From: Labia minor
Lineage: Eukaryota; Arthropoda; Insecta; Dermaptera; Spongiphoridae
DNA length: 64,000 nt
Assembly (NCBI GenBank): GCA_963082975.1
Contig: OY720344.1
Coordinates: forward strand, 30,477,172 to 30,541,171
Direction of reading: 5' to 3'
Positions 62,216 to 64,000 of this stretch are shown piece after piece. Position 1 is the first letter of the stretch; each line of letters starts with the position of its first letter. The translations under genes were made by a program, and so were the position numbers. Below the pieces are notes generated by a model. It did no database searches. It was not told where the DNA came from and saw only the letters and a list, made by a program, of their open reading frames with translations.

Positions 62216-63812
62216 CGGGGTTCAGTTTATATTACTCCTTTGTTAATCACTTTTGAGCAGCATATCTTCTTTTTACGACTTTTAAATTGTTTATATACCA
62301 CATTAATAATGACAACACATTCTTTTATTTTATGAAAATTTCTGTATAGATGTCCTCAAGAATAATGGACATGGTTTAATACCATCATAGGACATCTTAG
62401 TTAAAAAAAAATATTTAATAAAATTAAATAAAATGAGCTACCTTATAATTTTTTAATACTATTTTTTAAAGATATTTACAACGAATACAAAGTAACAAAA
62501 TATGTCAAGAAATAAATAATTCTATAAATTAATAAAAAAAATAGCAATTCAATATCATCAACAAAAATATACAGACTTATTTTATTTTTTTCCTGAGATA
62601 ACCATCATGCCCTTCTTTCCTTAGCCACACAATCGACGTTTTATCTCATTTGATTCTTCGTTTTCACTCAAATTTGTAAATTGCACAGTTTTTCAAAATA
62701 TAAATTTAAATATAAAAAATATTAATTAATTTGTTTTAGAAAATATTAATCAATTAGGAGGAATATTCAATTTAATTTAATATAATTTTACTTTTAATAT
62801 TATAGAATATTAAAACTTAAAATAAAAATTTAAATATTATAAACATTCTTTGTATGGAAATTTAAAGAATTAATTTTATTTTGAGTGTCAACTTCTTAAT
62901 TGAGCCATCAGTGGCACCACATGGAGCGTTGTTTATTTAGGTCGGTTTTTCCTATAACTTTGGAACGAATCAACTTTTTGGAAATTTTCAATCTTATACT
63001 TTATCATTGGGTCATTACGGTTCTAATGATACTCGAACCATTAAGATCCATGAAGCCGTTAAGAAGGAGTTTAGGATTGCGTAGTCGTTTAATTATATAG
63101 ATACTACTATGACTAAAAAGTCAGGTGACTTTTGTTTTAAAAATCTGCGGGCGTGAATATATATATACACTCTGATTATATATTATATAAATAATTAAAA
63201 AAAGAAAAATTATTATAAAAAATATTTTCTCATTATTTGGAAAAATTAAAATATTTCATTTGTGATAAAAAATAAATATATAAATTTTAAGTATCACGAT
63301 ATTATTTTTGTAAATTTTTATATAATTGTAATTTAATTTTATTTATTTGAAATATAATAAAATGTATTATAATTATAAAAAAAATTAAAATTTTGAAATC
63401 CTTTTATCTAATTTGCTAGTTTGAGTTGTCTACAGAATATTAAACAAGCAATAGCCAATCATGTTATTATAATTCTTCGAAACTTAAATAAAACCGACTC
63501 TTTTAATCAAATCAAGAATTACATAAGATTTATTTAAAAACCAATCTATCAAGATTATAGAGATAATTGATTGATTATGTTGAAGGAAATAAATGAAAGT
63601 TTCAGTAATTTAGTCTTGAAAGATGTAATACTAAAATATTTGATGTATTTTTTAAATTTATATATAAATATATATTTTAGAATGCCCAATTAAAATAGTT
63701 AAATAATAATTATATTGCGAGTGAAGAAAATCAATTGGCATCTTGTTGTGATAAATTGACCCAGAAAGGTAGATAAATTGAGAATATCTTGATAGTAGTG
63801 TTTCTTAAGAAT
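62216..63812 (+). other. AT-rich stretch, right part of the window
   Basis: No recognised gene. A locally less AT-rich patch at 62900-63150 (containing CAGTGGCACCAC) may be a repeat, but I have no second copy to prove it. Confidence 0.4.
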
Positions 63813-63956
63813 TACAGTGATTGTGAGGAGAAAGCCGAGATGCTGCAGCTCATCCCGGAGGCGATGACGCACGTGAGCGAGAGCGACGGCGGTCATGGTC
63901 ACGGCCGAGCCACTTTTACTCTCGGCCGGCTTTCCTCCGCTGATCTCCTACCGTAA
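63813..63956 (+). CDS. Possible third exon of the secreted-protein gene (GC-rich open stretch)
   Basis: From an AG at 63808-63809, one frame stays open for 46 codons. It reads NYSDCEEKAEMLQLIPEAMT, then HVSESDGGHGHGRATFTLGR and LSSADLLP, followed by TAA. It is in phase 0 with exon 2 (59813). The patch is strikingly GC-rich in an AT-rich region, like exons 1 and 2, which argues for coding or regulatory constraint. The acceptor is poor, a good internal donor (GTGAGC at 63874) exists, and the minus strand is also open there, so strand and limits are uncertain. I do not recognise the peptide. Confidence 0.25.
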   Translation, partial: YSDCEEKAEMLQLIPEAMTHVSESDGGHGHGRATFTLGRLSSADLLP

Positions 63957-64000
63957 CTTCATTGCATCTCTTCATATTATTTCCTTTTTTATTCATTTGC

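Overview
This is nuclear DNA of a eukaryote, most likely an arthropod and probably an insect. The genes have spliceosomal introns, the sequence is extremely AT-rich, and the non-genic part is filled with animal-type transposons (Tc1, mariner, hAT, Helitron/Helentron, LINE). I cannot name the species. No bacterial, viral, tRNA, rRNA or CRISPR feature was seen.

Positions 1-28160 form a compact gene block in which eight conserved genes can be read. They are the 3' part of galactokinase (+), OXLD1 (-), CCDC137 (+), Rab escort protein (-), NCOA5/Neosin (-), BLOC1S2 (-), and the two molybdopterin synthase subunits MOCS2A and MOCS2B (+). Exon chains were built by hand. Every complete gene gives an uninterrupted protein of the length usual for its family: 118, 290, 619, 573, 144, 90 and 187 aa. 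OXLD1 and CCDC137 are head to head over 140 bp. MOCS2A and MOCS2B look like two cistrons of one transcript. An intact Tc1-like element sits in an intron of the Rab escort protein gene.

Positions 28161-48600 hold no host gene that I can recognise and are a transposon graveyard. There are two repeat families with Helentron/HINE-like ends, long-TIR MITEs, LINE reverse transcriptase fragments, a three-level nest (MITE inside hAT inside hAT, both hAT insertions with perfect 8-bp target duplications), further small hAT elements, a Helitron helicase remnant, and a TA-flanked 1.16-kb element built around nine copies of a 17-bp motif.

Positions 48600-64000 belong to one long-intron gene on the + strand. 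A (GA)n tract, a TATA box and a three-codon first exon (48794-48802) are followed by a 10.9-kb intron and a second exon (59712-59813) that encodes a signal peptide. The rest of this secreted protein gene is downstream, possibly beginning in a GC-rich patch near the window's right edge. Its introns contain more HINE-like copies, a Helitron Rep pseudogene and a Penelope-like fold-back repeat.

The encoded host genes are unrelated housekeeping functions (galactose metabolism, mitochondrion, nucleolus, Rab prenylation, transcription coactivation, lysosome-related organelles, molybdenum cofactor). They do not form a pathway.
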